Below are positions 10,335 to 20,369 of a DNA stretch of 43,263 nt, piece by piece. Source of the DNA: Triparma columacea (lineage: Eukaryota > Sar > Bolidophyceae > Parmales > Triparmaceae); NCBI GenBank assembly GCA_030267965.1, contig BRYA01000091.1, forward strand, positions 1 to 43,263. Direction: 5' to 3'. A program made the translations under genes and the position numbers. Below the pieces are notes generated by a model. The model made no database searches, had not been told where the DNA came from, and saw only the letters and a list, made by a program, of their open reading frames with translations. Each line of letters opens with the position of its first letter. Position 1 is the first letter of the stretch.

Positions 10335-11298
10335 GACGATCTTGATTGGGTGCTGAAAATCATGCGTTCGTGATCGACGTGCATCAAAAAAAGGTGGCGG
10401 AGCGGCGATTTTAGGTGTGAGTGAAGATGTTGTACATTAGCATACTCGTAAAGTGCGTCATTATTGCGCGTTTTTATATTTTCCAAAATCACCCAATTTG
10501 TTTCGGTCCATCGAAGTGCCTAACGCCAGTCCTCATCTGGAAGGCAAGTTGCAGGGTAGGGGCAGGCCTCATCATCACGATCAGTCTTATCGAACCCCCA
10601 AATACGCCGTTCCCGGTCCAATGTCGATCCTTTTTGCCCTCCGCACATTCTTACCTTCCAAATGAGGACTAAAATTGCTTGTGCTCACGACGTTGGCCGG
10701 GAGCAGTGTGAGCTAGGTATTATGCTTCAGTCAACACTTAAAGCGATCAAACTCTATTTTCTGAGTGTTGCGTAGTATTATCGATCTTCTGGTTGCAACG
10801 AATACGACAATGCGATGTAAATGGGATTGGTGTATTCAGAAATTGTTTTGAGGGTTTTGGAAAGTTAGTTTGTTCACACCTTGAACTCCGTCTATGCCTC
10901 CATGTCTTCGTAATCTAGTCCTAAGATCCGTTTTTGCTTCAACTTTCCCTTTTCAAGTACGCTATAACTTCCCAATAACAAAATTGTATCTATATGCTGC
11001 ACCCTCCTCCTTCCCAATCCCTCAAATCGACCCAAAGAGTCGCACGGACCCTATATACACAGACTTCCTCTCAACGCCCTCGGTACTGTCGCCTTCTTCC
11101 CTATATTCAAAAATGCTGTAGCTTTGAAACAACGTTCATCACATTTCCTCCCCCCCTCACATTCCCTTGCCTCCTTCCACCCAACCTGCCCAAACCAACC
11201 CCCCCCCTCAATTCAACCAAGCCCTATACCTAATTTACAACACGTTGCCCCTATAATATAGTAAAAAATTCCAATACAAACTAAAAACCGTCTTCCCT
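10335..11298. other. Intergenic region with an imperfect inverted repeat
   Basis: About 960 bases with no convincing gene; the short open frames have no family signal. It must hold the promoter of the giant minus-strand gene at its left side. The only structure I see is the 21-base inverted repeat at 10528-10670. The right third (11100-11230) is C-rich and pyrimidine-rich, and lies beyond the stop of the minus-strand gene at 11299. Confidence 0.6.
10528..10670. repeat. Inverted repeat, 21-base arms matching at 19/21
   Basis: The arm at 10528-10548 (AGTCCTCATCTGGAAGGCAAG) pairs with the arm at 10650-10670 (CTTACCTTCCAAATGAGGACT), with 101 bases between. The match does not extend convincingly outward or inward. 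It could be a decayed MITE-like element, a transcript hairpin or chance. Confidence 0.6.
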
Positions 11299-12511
11299 TC
11301 ATGCCCTTAAGGTTTTCCTATACCTGCTCAGCATCGCTCTCTTCTCCTCCATACAGCAGTCCTCATCTTCATAGACCATTTTCGCCCCCCCTTTCCCTCC
11401 CGCCGTCGATGAGGAATTTCCCCCCCCACCTATGGTTATCTTAACACCGGAAGATGTTGACGACCTGCTTCCGGAGTTGAAGGATGTGTTCGTTGGTGGT
11501 GCGTGGATCCCTCCGCTGCCTCCCGGCGACAGCCCTGATGGTGGGGGTGGGTTGGGTTGAGGTTGTGGTGGTGGAGCGTATGTTGAACCACCTTGAGGTG
11601 CGTAGGGTGGTGGAACCCCTGCTACTGGTGGGACACCTAGTGAGGGGGGGACACCTAGAGGTGGGGGGGCGCCTAGGGGGGGATGGTTGGATGGGGGAGG
11701 GAGTTGGGGAGGGGGGTGGAAGGAAGGGGGGGGGGGACCTCCCCACTGACTGTTCATGGGTGGGGGGATGGAACCTGGGGGGGGGTAACGACCGGGAACT
11801 AAGGGACCGCCGGGCATTATGGGGGGGGTGAAGATGGGGATTTCTACCTTCTCGGGAGGGAATGGGCCCGTTAGTGAGTCGTGGTCTATGGGGAGGGGGG
11901 TCGGGGGGGTGGGGGGGGGGGGGGAAAGTGTTAGCGCATAAGTGTTAGCGCATTCAAAGCCAATCCCGATTACCCCTTTGGCGCATTTCCCCCCTTCTCT
12001 CTTCCCCCGTCCTTCGCCTCACTGCGCCCTCCCCCCTTCCCCTCGGTGTCCTCAACTCACCCAAAGCAATGTCCGTCCACCCCGGGCTCCTGAGGACGTG
12101 GAAGGATGCCCTGCAGGCGTTCTCAATCGCCTTGTCCCTGCTCGACGCCCTCCCGTACCCGATGGTGCTCCCCGCAATCACCGTCGTCCAGAGCTCCTTC
12201 TTGTGCCCCTGGACCCCGTGGCCTACGTGACGTTGGAAGGTTGAGTCCCCCATACGGTGGGCCTTGACGTACTCGACGAACTCCTTTATGTAACGGAAGG
12301 AGGCCTGGTCGTAACGGTACTTCTTGCAGATGTAGGTGTCTATGCGATCGCCCTCGGCCTCCCCTGGGTGCTGCTGGGGGGGAGGTGGAGGGGGGGGGAT
12401 GCCTCCATTGTTTGGTCCATTTGCGTTGAGTGATTGTATGTGACCTCCTGGGACGTTTGGTGGTGTAATGTCACCATTGTGTTCTCCAACCTTACGTTTC
12501 TTACGTCCCAT
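11299..12511 (-). CDS. Proline-rich protein with dsRNA-binding-like domain (345 aa, 2 exons)
   Basis: Exon 1 is 12061-12511 and exon 2 is 11299-11885; the intron 11886-12060 has a GTGAG donor and a C-tract followed by ATAG. The join restores one frame (TDIAL then DHDSLTGPFPPEKVEIP). The N-terminus MGRKKRKVG looks like a nuclear localisation signal. Residues about 60-150 include DTYICKKYRYDQASFRYIKE and then KELWTTVIAGSTIGYGRA followed by AIENACRASFHVL, which resembles the second half of a dsRNA-binding domain. The rest is very rich in PPP and PPxG, and ends in an acidic/basic tail (DEDCCMEEKRAMLSRYRK). I do not recognise a named orthologue. A nuclear RNA-processing role is inferred from composition only. 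It is divergent from the HAD gene across about 410 bases. Confidence 0.8.
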
Positions 12512-12922
12512 GGTGTTTTATATTGTATTTGAGTGAGGGGAAAAGGAGAAAAAGAGGGTTTGAGCGGATGGGAAATGGACGAGATGAGCGGATGGGTTTG
12601 TGTCTTCTTTTCAACCCCTTTAACTTGCTATTTTGGATTTAAACGGATTCTAACGCACTTGTTTCTCTTCCTACCAGTGGTGTGACTGTACAGAGTGTTA
12701 TGGGGTATTATAATGCCCTCAAAATTGGGAAATATGGCACCTAAACAATCCCTCTTTCCTCTTCTCCACTTCTTTTGCGCTCTGCTCACCAGGATTGGGG
12801 AATTAAATCAGCAATAACTAAATAATCAAACTTCAAAGTACCAGTTAGCCCCAATAATACCAAAACAATAACGTAATATCAAGTTTGATCGTTATAAAAC
12901 CCATCCAAAAAGGATAAATTGA
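12512..12922. promoter_or_regulatory. Shared upstream region of a divergent gene pair
   Basis: 411 bases between two divergent start codons (12511 minus, 12923 plus). It is AT-rich near the plus-strand start (CAATAATACC, AAAACAATAACG). It must contain both promoters, but I cannot mark a TATA box or initiator with confidence. No gene is visible. Confidence 0.5.
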
Positions 12923-14397
12923 ATGATCCAAAGAATTTACACCCGACTCACCTCCAGGCTACCACCGTTAAGGACTATGAGCACAGATATATCCAAAAAC
13001 ACCAAACCTAAACTCATTGGATGTGTTTTTGACATTGATGGAACCCTAACAGTCCCAAATTTGGACTTTTCAGAAATGTACAAACGCTGCAATGTTGACT
13101 TATCCAAGGACCTCCTCACTGAGATTGCAGCAAAACCCAAAGATGAGAGGGAACAATGCGAGAGGATCATTGAGGAGATGGAGGACGAATCAAGGGCCAC
13201 GCTTGAGCTTATGCCGGGGGCAGGAAACTTTGTTGCTTGGCTAAAGGCAAGGAAGGTCAAGGTGAGGGGGGAAGACAGACCACAAGACAGACAGAAGACA
13301 GAACATGACTCTCACCTTCTACCATCCACCCACTCATCATCTCGTACTCCCCCCCCCCCGAATACTAGACTGCCGTGGTAACCAGGAACACATCCAAAAC
13401 GATAGACTCTGTAACCTCCCTGATCTCCCACTCAGAAATCGTGCCTTCCCCTCTTTTCTCCCCTTCAATAAGTCGTTCCGATACCCAGTTCCCCCCCAAG
13501 CCCTCCCCCTCAAGTCTCCTTCACATCCTATCGTCCTGGAACTGTGGCTCCCCTACCGAGGAGGTAATTATGATTGGTGACTCACCATCGAATGACGTTG
13601 TGTACGGTAAGAAGGCAGGTGTTACAACCGTACTTCTCGATACTGGTCGTAGGTACACGGAGGGTGGTAGTGACGGAGGCGCTGATATCGTTGTTAAGGA
13701 TTTAAACGAACTACCGAAGATCCTTAAGGAAAGGTATAAGGATGTTGAGAAACTTAAGAAATACCCAAAACCGGAACCAACAACGGAAGCTGGTATAGCG
13801 GCGTTATCAGGGGATGTTGATAAGCTTAAGGTACTACATGGGGAGGGTAGGATTTGGGAGGTCTGCGAGAGCAAGAACACACCCTTGGTTTGGGCGGCTG
13901 AGGGGGGGAGTGTTGAGGCTGCTAAGTTCCTACTAGATGTGGGGGGGGAGGGGGGGGGGAATGAGAGAGGGTATTTAGGAGCGAACGCAGTTGTCAGAGC
14001 GGCGAGGAGAGGGGAACTTGATGTTCTTAAGGTATTGGTAGGGGATGAAAGATTGAAACCAAGGTAAGGGTGTGTGCAGGGGGGCGTTGAAAATGAATGA
14101 AGAGGAGGGAAAAGGAACACGAACATACGAACCAACGACATTATCTCAAACCCCCCCCCCCCTCACCCCCCCCCTCACAGCCTGGACGCATTGAATGATA
14201 AGGGTCAAAGTGCGCTTCATTTCGCTGCCTTCAAAAGACACCCGTTGTGCGTGAGGGAACTACTTAAGGCAGGTGCGGACCCGAGAGTCAGAGATAGGAA
14301 AGGACGGAGACCTGAAGAAGATACTGATGTGGTGGAGATTAGGGATGGGATTAAGAAGGTTAGGAATGGGGAGGATCCGGATTTATTTTTCAGGTGA
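12923..14397 (+). CDS. HAD-family hydrolase fused to ankyrin repeats (416 aa, 3 exons)
   Basis: Exons 12923-13261, 13369-14063 and 14181-14397; both introns (107 and 117 bases) end in a C-tract plus AG. HAD motif I is GCVFDIDGTLT (about residues 32-42), motif II is AVVTRNTS right after the first splice junction, and the motif III/IV region is MIGDSPSNDVVYGKKAG. Ankyrin-type sequence follows: TPLVWAAEGGSVEAAKFLL in exon 2, and SALHFAAFKRHPLCVRELL with KAGADPRVRDRKG in exon 3. Small-molecule or protein phosphatase activity is expected from the family; the substrate is unknown. The N-terminus (MIQRIYTRLTSRLPPLRTM) has R and S/T but no acid and could target mitochondria or plastid; alternatively translation starts at the second Met (MSTDISK). 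Splicing across the HAD core and the ankyrin part shows a true fusion. Confidence 0.88.
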
Positions 14398-14660
14398 AAG
14401 GGACGAAGGACGTAGGAGTATATTTTCAATGCGTATCACGTCGTCATTTTTTTACTATCTTCTCAATTTTCTCGACCCCAAAGTGCCAATTTTGTACCTT
14501 CTTGGAACAGTCCTCCACTTTGTGGTGTTCGCGCCACTGTCTTTTAACAGTCGCCACTGGCTCTCATTTTAACTTCCAAAACCTATCCTCGATATCAAAT
14601 AACTTTCCCATAAGAATAAAGCCACACACACACACCCAGCCACCCGTCGAACGTTTTTGT

Positions 14661-16138
14661 ATGTCTTCTTTTTCTTCATCCTCACGTCCTCAACACCCTT
14701 ACTGTCCCTCCTGTGATGAAACCTACCCTTCCACAACCTTCGGTGACTGTTGTGAGGTATGCGGTGACATCCTAGAGGACAAAACCGCCGCCGAAAGGAT
14801 TAAGAGAGAGGAGGCGCTAAGACAACAAGCTGAGAGGGCCACCACCGCGATGCACGAACACTTAAGGGGTGCGGGGGGGGGAGCAGGGGCGGCGGTAGGG
14901 GTTGACATGGGACTAGGGTCCATGAACGTCAGGCAGGCAGCCGTGCTCGCGGGGGAGCTCGCCGTGCTCGGGGAGAGGGGGGCAATGGGGGAGATTGGGG
15001 GGGGAGGGGAGGGAACGGGGGGGGGGCAGTGGGCACCGCCTGAGCCGCAGCCGTCGTCGCTACCGACAGCCAAGGACTGCATAGCCAGGATACCTAGAAT
15101 TGTGGTCGACGAGCGCTCCAGCATCCTCCATGAGGTTACGGTGAAGTTGGGGGGAGGGAAGGAGCTCTTCGGGGTTTGCGGGGAGATGGGGAAGCTTCCT
15201 CCCTACGCCTTCGAGGACTACGAGGTGGTTCGCGCTGAGCCATTCGACGGCGGGGACGGGGCTTTGAAGAACGCAGACGATTGCAGGGGCAAGGTTGTCC
15301 TGTTTAGGAGGGGGGGGTGCAACTTCGTAGAAAAGGGGCTGAAGGCGCAGGAGTGCGGTGCGAAGGCTGTGATTGTGGTGCAGAACGTGGGAATATGGCC
15401 GTAAGTGCTGGAGAAGGCGGGGTGACGAGCGAGAGCTTTGGGGGGTTGTGGGTTGTGTTGGTTTATCGTTCGGTTCCGCTGCGTAGCCTTGCCGCTGCCT
15501 CGTCTTTTGCTCTCTTCTGTCGAGCCCTTCTAGCCACGCACGGACCCCCAGCTAATCGGGTGTCAAATACAATCCCACGACACTTCCGATCCGTTTTTGG
15601 GTCCAAAATTGTAGTTCTGAAAAGAGATTAACCGCGAACAGTCTAACTCGCTCATTAACGGTTGCCGTCCAACCCGGGGCGTTAAAATGATGCCTCCTCT
15701 GTGGGTTGAAGATATTTTCGATTTTCTAACACTCTTGTGTCCCCCTCCCTCTCCAGGTTTGTCATGAAGGACTCGGCCGGCCTCGGTGTAAAGAAAGGGC
15801 TAACCATTCCCGTGCTATGTGTGAAGAGGAGCGACGGAGTGACTCTAGAGGGAGGGGCAACGTGCTCCGTTAAGGCGACCAAGAAAGAGGAGGGGTGCGT
15901 CATCTGCAGGGACGACTTCTCGGTCGGCTGTACCGCCATCAGGATGCCCAACTGCACCCACTGCTTCCACGAGGCGTGCGCGCTCGCCTGGCTCAAGAGG
16001 AGCAACACCTGCCCAGTTTGCAGGAGGGAGCTGCCGACGGACGATGAGAGGTACGAGGAGGAGAGGAGGAGGACAGGAAGGACGAGCAGAGGGGGGGATG
16101 GAGCGGGGGGAAGGGATTGGGAGGATATATTTGGTTAA
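14661..16138 (+). CDS. PA-domain RING-H2 E3 ubiquitin ligase (373 aa, 2 exons)
   Basis: Exons 14661-15400 and 15757-16138; the 356-base intron has GTAAGT and CTCCAG, and the join restores NVGIWP then FVMKDSAG. Near the N-terminus is a zinc-ribbon-like Cys set (CPSCDETYPSTTFGDCCEVC), then a charged helix and a Gly-rich spacer. A protease-associated (PA) domain follows (GKVVLFRRGGCNFVEKGLKA, about residues 207-226). The RING-H2 at about 293-340 has the full C-x2-C, C-x-H-x2-H-x2-C, C-x2-C set (CVIC, CTHCFHEAC, CPVC). Known PA-RING ligases (GRAIL/RNF13 type) place a transmembrane helix between PA and RING. I see none here, nor a signal peptide, so this may be a soluble relative. I chose the ATG at 14661 because the frame upstream of it runs into the preceding gene's stop region. 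Confidence 0.85.
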
Positions 16139-16316
16139 GTTGTAGTGGCAGTGAGCAAAGTGAGGCGAGTGAAGCGAGTATTTGAGCTGGCTGTGTTAAT
16201 GGACCTACTGTTGTTGTTGTAATGATGTTTTGATTATGTCCAATTCATGTTGGTCTATGTTAAGCCCTAAGTTGATCCCCCCCACACACACCCCTCCGCC
16301 TCTTCCATCCCTTTTT

Positions 16317-17451
16317 CTAGAGAACAATGTTGTCGATGAGCCTGACACTTCCCATCTTGACGGCCAAGCTCACGACGGCGCCTTCCCCCGCCACCACTTC
16401 CTCCAGCGGCTGCATGTTCTCCTTGCTGTCTACCGCAACGTACTGTATCTCGGTGATAAGAGGTTCGGACGCGAGGGTGGACTTCACAGCGTCGACGATT
16501 TTAGAGGCTGGAACGGTGGAGTTGGAGTAAACTAGGAGGGGTGGGTACAGTAAGGGGGTAGGATGGAGGCAGTGGGGGAGGTTAGGTTAGTTATCTAGAG
16601 TGTAGCGCGGTCGAATCTATCAACCCTATCCTCCTACTCCTACTCCTCCTGTCCACTCTTACCTTCCTCGGCAGCCTGCAAAGACTTGTATACGATAGAA
16701 GCGTGGGGTCTCTGTGAGGGACAGGTATCAGAGGGGGGGGGGTGAGAAGAGTTTGTTGGGGAGCATAATTCTGGGGGCAGCAAAATGTATCGCATCACTA
16801 TATATTATTTCAAAAGGACGCACACACAACCAAATCCTAAACCCCACCCACGCTCACCTCCTTCTCCGTTAAATATGCATTCCTAGAACTCATCGCCAAT
16901 CCATCTGCCTCCCTCACAGTCGGCATTATAACGACCTCAACAGGAATATTCATATCTTTAACCATCCTCTTTATCACGCAGCACTGAACGGCGTCCTTCT
17001 GACCAAAATAAGCGCGAGTAGGCTGAGTAATGTTGAACAACTTCATGACGATGGTAGCAACGCCCCTGAAAAAGCCAGGCCTCGCGAGCCCTTCTCTAGA
17101 CGAGTTGAATATCACGGGGTCAACGTATGTCGTGTGGTAGGGACCGTACATCTCATCAGCCTTTGCAGGAGCAAAGATGCAGTCAACCCCAAGAGACTCT
17201 AGAAGGGCCGCGTCGGTCTGGAGCTGCCGAGGGTACGTATCGAGGTCCTCGTTTGGACCGAACTGCGCCGGGTTTACAAATATCGACGACACCACGTGAT
17301 CGTTGTCCTTCTTCGCCTGCTCCACAAGACTGAGATGACCCTCGTGCAGGGCACCCATTGTAGGAACGAACCCTACCGTCCCAGTAAGCGCCTTACGAGA
17401 AGATTGGAAGGCCGGAATGGAGTTACGGATGAGATTGAGACCGCGAGTCAT
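16317..17451 (-). CDS. panC: Pantothenate synthetase (285 aa, 3 exons)
   Basis: Exons 16858-17451, 16663-16711 and 16317-16531. Joins read LTEKE then [16 protein letters not shown] then [13 protein letters not shown], and the protein ends [11 protein letters not shown]. It condenses pantoate and beta-alanine with ATP to give pantothenate, the precursor of coenzyme A (EC 6.3.2.1). Diagnostic motifs are [15 protein letters not shown] (ATP-site HxGH), [43 protein letters not shown] and [15 protein letters not shown]. The length fits the usual 280-300 residues. The N-terminus before the catalytic core is only about 25 residues and gives no clear targeting signal. Its 3' end lies 178 bases from the stop of the convergent RING gene. 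Confidence 0.95.
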
Positions 17452-18172
17452 GTGTGGTGGTGCAAATGGGTAGGGGAAGGAAAGATCTGCAGGATCTGCG
17501 ACAACGAGGCCCCGGGATATTGGTAAATATTGGTGTTCCTAGATGATCTATAGATATTTATGGAACTCAAGGTCTATGTACAATGCTTGATGGCTCTTTA
17601 CTCGTTGAGTTTCTTTATTTGATGCTCTGTCAAATCGAAAACTTGTAAAGTTTTTCTGAAGGCTCTAAAGTGCACAAAAGAATTTTTCATCATAATATTC
17701 AATCATATAATCATTCAATTTATTTCTCAAAAGTGTGTAAAAGACATTCTTGAAAATGGGTGAAATTTTCGATTTACAACTAGTTTGAAGAATTTATTAT
17801 TCATTCAAGATATGTTACAATCATTAAAATTCTGCATATATAATATTGGTGCATAAATAAACAATTTAAATTTTTCTAAGTTGCACAATTCTATAATGTA
17901 TACATTAATCTTATTGATAATCACAATTATTGCTTAACAATCATTATGATACAAATTATGAAACTTGAAGTTTGGAATGCTTTTTTGGGCGATTTTTGAA
18001 AATATTTTTTGGATTTGGAGCACGAGAGGGTTTGGAAGGGGAGGATGATGAAGTGGAGGAAGGCGTACTTGGAGAGGAGGTTGCGTTGGATGGAGGAGTG
18101 ACGTGATGGGGTGACAGAAAAAAGATTTCCAGAAAGTAAACGTGATCTATTGTAGTGAATCGAGGGTTTACT
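17452..18172. other. AT-rich intergenic stretch
   Basis: 720 bases between the start of pantothenate synthetase and the stop of the TDP2-like gene, both on the minus strand. By hand count, 17641-17940 has about 23% G+C, far below its surroundings. I see no gene. An 85-codon open frame at 17956-18213 overlaps the last TDP2 exon in another frame and has no family signal. It holds the panC promoter and probably a 3' UTR. Confidence 0.7.
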
Positions 18173-20157
18173 TTACGACGCCACAAAGTAATCGAAGGTT
18201 GCGAGAACGGCAAAGTGATCTGAAGGCGGCATGACGACGCTGTTCAAGTACTTCTCGCCCACCCACTCTGTGCGCTCCTTCACGTTCTGCGGCGAGCGAA
18301 GCGAGTCGCAGGAAGAATTGAATTCATTTGGTTAGTGGGAAAGTTAAGGTGTCTTCTGCGACCCTCCGCCGCGCACCCCCCGCCGCAGCACCGCGCCCCT
18401 GTGCTATATTTAATTATCGTCCATTCTCACCTTCTTGCTCTCCTCAACAACAACGCATTTGGTCGTTTGGAGGTGAGACCCGCCCTCCGGCCGCTGCCAG
18501 AAGAGAATACGGTCGAGGCGCTTCCTAACGCTGTATGATCCCCCGTTAAATGGTATTAAACTGTCGTAGGTGTACCCGGGGTCACGTTTGTGGTCAGTGG
18601 TGTCTTGCATCTCCAGCCACGCGTCTACCCAATTGTCCCCAAGACTGCGTGGGTTGGGCCATTCGAGTTTAGAAATTGCCATGCCGGTTCACCCCCCGTC
18701 CGTCGTTCTCACCTTTCGACGAGGTCTTCGTCGCAGCCAAACCTTTCGTTCCTCTCAATGCGTAACTTATTGGCGTTACTGTCATCCCAGTTCATATCCC
18801 CATGGAGGATGACGAACTTAATTTCTGGACGGTTTTCTGTGTAGCCTTCAACGAACGAGCTGATTTGTTTAATTTGCTGCAAGCGCAACGACGAGCGAAG
18901 TGGGTCGCGAAGGGGGTTGCGTTAGTGGGAGACGAGCGAAGTGAGTCACAAGAGACGAGCGAAGTGAGTCACAAGAGACGAGCGAAGTGAGTCACAAGAA
19001 GGTTGTATTGTGCTTTAATATCCTGCTGGCGTGCTTCTTACATCCTCACGTGCGAAAACACCTGTAGACATGATGTTGTTTTTACGGTTGCCATCTTCGT
19101 CTTTAACCTTATGGTGAGACTCCAGATGGGTGTTGAGGATGAGAGCCTCCTCGCCGTCGGCGATCTTTACGATCGCGAAAACGAAATCGTATCCCATACT
19201 AGTGTAACTAAAATGTAGAGTTCCTCCCTTGACAAAGTTTGCGTCTGAACGGAGCATGATTCCATTCGTGCACCCTCTGGTATGCTGATTCAGCGGGAGG
19301 CTCGACGCAAAAGTACCTTCAAAACAATTGTAGTTGTTCTCGATGTGTGGGTATAGGGCCCGTTGGAGTTGTCGACTTAACTCCTGCGTGCAGACTGCTA
19401 ATGGCTTATAGGTTTTGATTATTTTTCCGACGGCCTCCATCCTGCAGTTAATTTCGTCTTGTCTGCGGCAGCCCTTGATGGCCGAGAGGTTATATGTAAT
19501 GGTTGTTATTTGATGGTTGGACTTACTGGAGGCCTGGCTGGATATCTGGCTGGATATCTGGCTGGATATCTGGCTGGATATCTGGCTGTCGTCGTTGTGG
19601 TCGAGAGGCGTGATGGTGGTGGTGGGAGGAGGTTCGACGAGCTCGCCTTGGCGGTGGAGGGGGGTTATGAGGGAGCCAGGGTTGGATTGGAGGAATTTCT
19701 TGAGAAAGTTGTTTTCTTGTTGTTCATTTAGTGGGTTGGCTATTTGTGCTATCATCTCGCCTTGAGGAGGGGTGGGGAGCTCGTGGAGCGTGGTATGTAT
19801 TTCGTTGGTATCAATTTCTGGTTTGAGTGCAGAGGTCTCTTTATCGTCGTTGTCGGTATAGTGTGGGGATGCCCAGTGTGTTTTGGGTAATTTGTCGAGT
19901 GCGGTTTTGATGTGGGGGGCTGGACTTATGGGATCGGAATCAGAGACATCACTTGGATAATAAGAATCGCTCTCTTCGTCATCTGAACAAGATGATTGAG
20001 AGCGCCCAAGGGAGCGCCCAAGGAGGAAGTCATTTTTACCAGCATTGTTGCTCATTTCGCAATTATCTGTGTCACCATCGTTGTCTTGGTGCGAACAAAT
20101 AGCGCTTTGCCCTTTGTCGTCGCCCACAAGTTTCCGTTTCATTGTTTGTTTGTTCAT
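18173..20157 (-). CDS. TDP2-like tyrosyl-DNA phosphodiesterase, EEP superfamily (535 aa, 5 exons counted 1,3-5)
   Basis: Four coding exons: 19042-20157, 18713-18876, 18431-18644 and 18173-18286; all phases close (AREDQIKQISSF, LVESLGDNW, ESKKNVKERTEW). The N-terminal ~215 residues are acidic, low-complexity and probably disordered. The catalytic domain at about 217-535 has the endonuclease/exonuclease/phosphatase motifs TITYNLSA, CTQEL (metal-binding Glu), LNTHLES, HGDMNWDD (about residue 399) and PPSDHFAVLATFD (about residue 520). The run DAWLEMQD...PGYTYDS...RLDRILF fits TDP2, which releases topoisomerase II from 5' DNA ends. Other EEP phosphodiesterases remain possible. The ATG at 20157 is the first true Met. 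A 12-base minisatellite encodes QISS repeats just before the catalytic domain. The intron 18877-19041 carries a triple 23-base repeat. Confidence 0.85.
18931..18999. repeat. Three perfect 23-base tandem repeats inside a TDP2 intron
   Basis: GACGAGCGAAGTGAGTCACAAGA followed by two further exact copies, at 18931-18953, 18954-18976 and 18977-18999. In gene sense it contains the CACTTCGCTCGTC string that recurs near the 3' ends of several other introns in this window. Confidence 0.95.
19534..19581. repeat. 12-base minisatellite in coding sequence
   Basis: Four exact copies of CTGGCTGGATAT at 19534-19581 plus a partial fifth. On the coding (minus) strand they give an SQISSQISSQ-type stretch in the disordered N-terminal part of the TDP2-like protein. 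The unit is a multiple of three, so copy changes keep the frame. Confidence 0.95.
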
Positions 20158-20369
20158 TGTTTGTGACAAGGGTGGAGGGAGAGGCCCTGATCCCCTGAGG
20201 GAGAGTTGGTTTTTTCAGAGTTTGATAAAAGGGGAGAATGTGAGAGCAGTCCGACTTATTTATCCTCTTCAACCTCTCAAAGCCTCTCTGCAAGATTTAA
20301 TGGCCAAAATAACAAGACACGATGAAGAAGAAAAATCGCGAGCAGTTTAGCGAAAACAATCCTTTCACA

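Noticed and set aside
14394..14660. Upstream extension of the PA-RING reading frame
   Set aside because: It overlaps the stop of the HAD-ankyrin gene and has no domain; the ATG at 14661 begins a plausible protein.
17956..18213. 85-codon minus-strand open frame after the TDP2-like gene
   Set aside because: It overlaps the last TDP2 exon in another frame and has only Ser/Pro low complexity.
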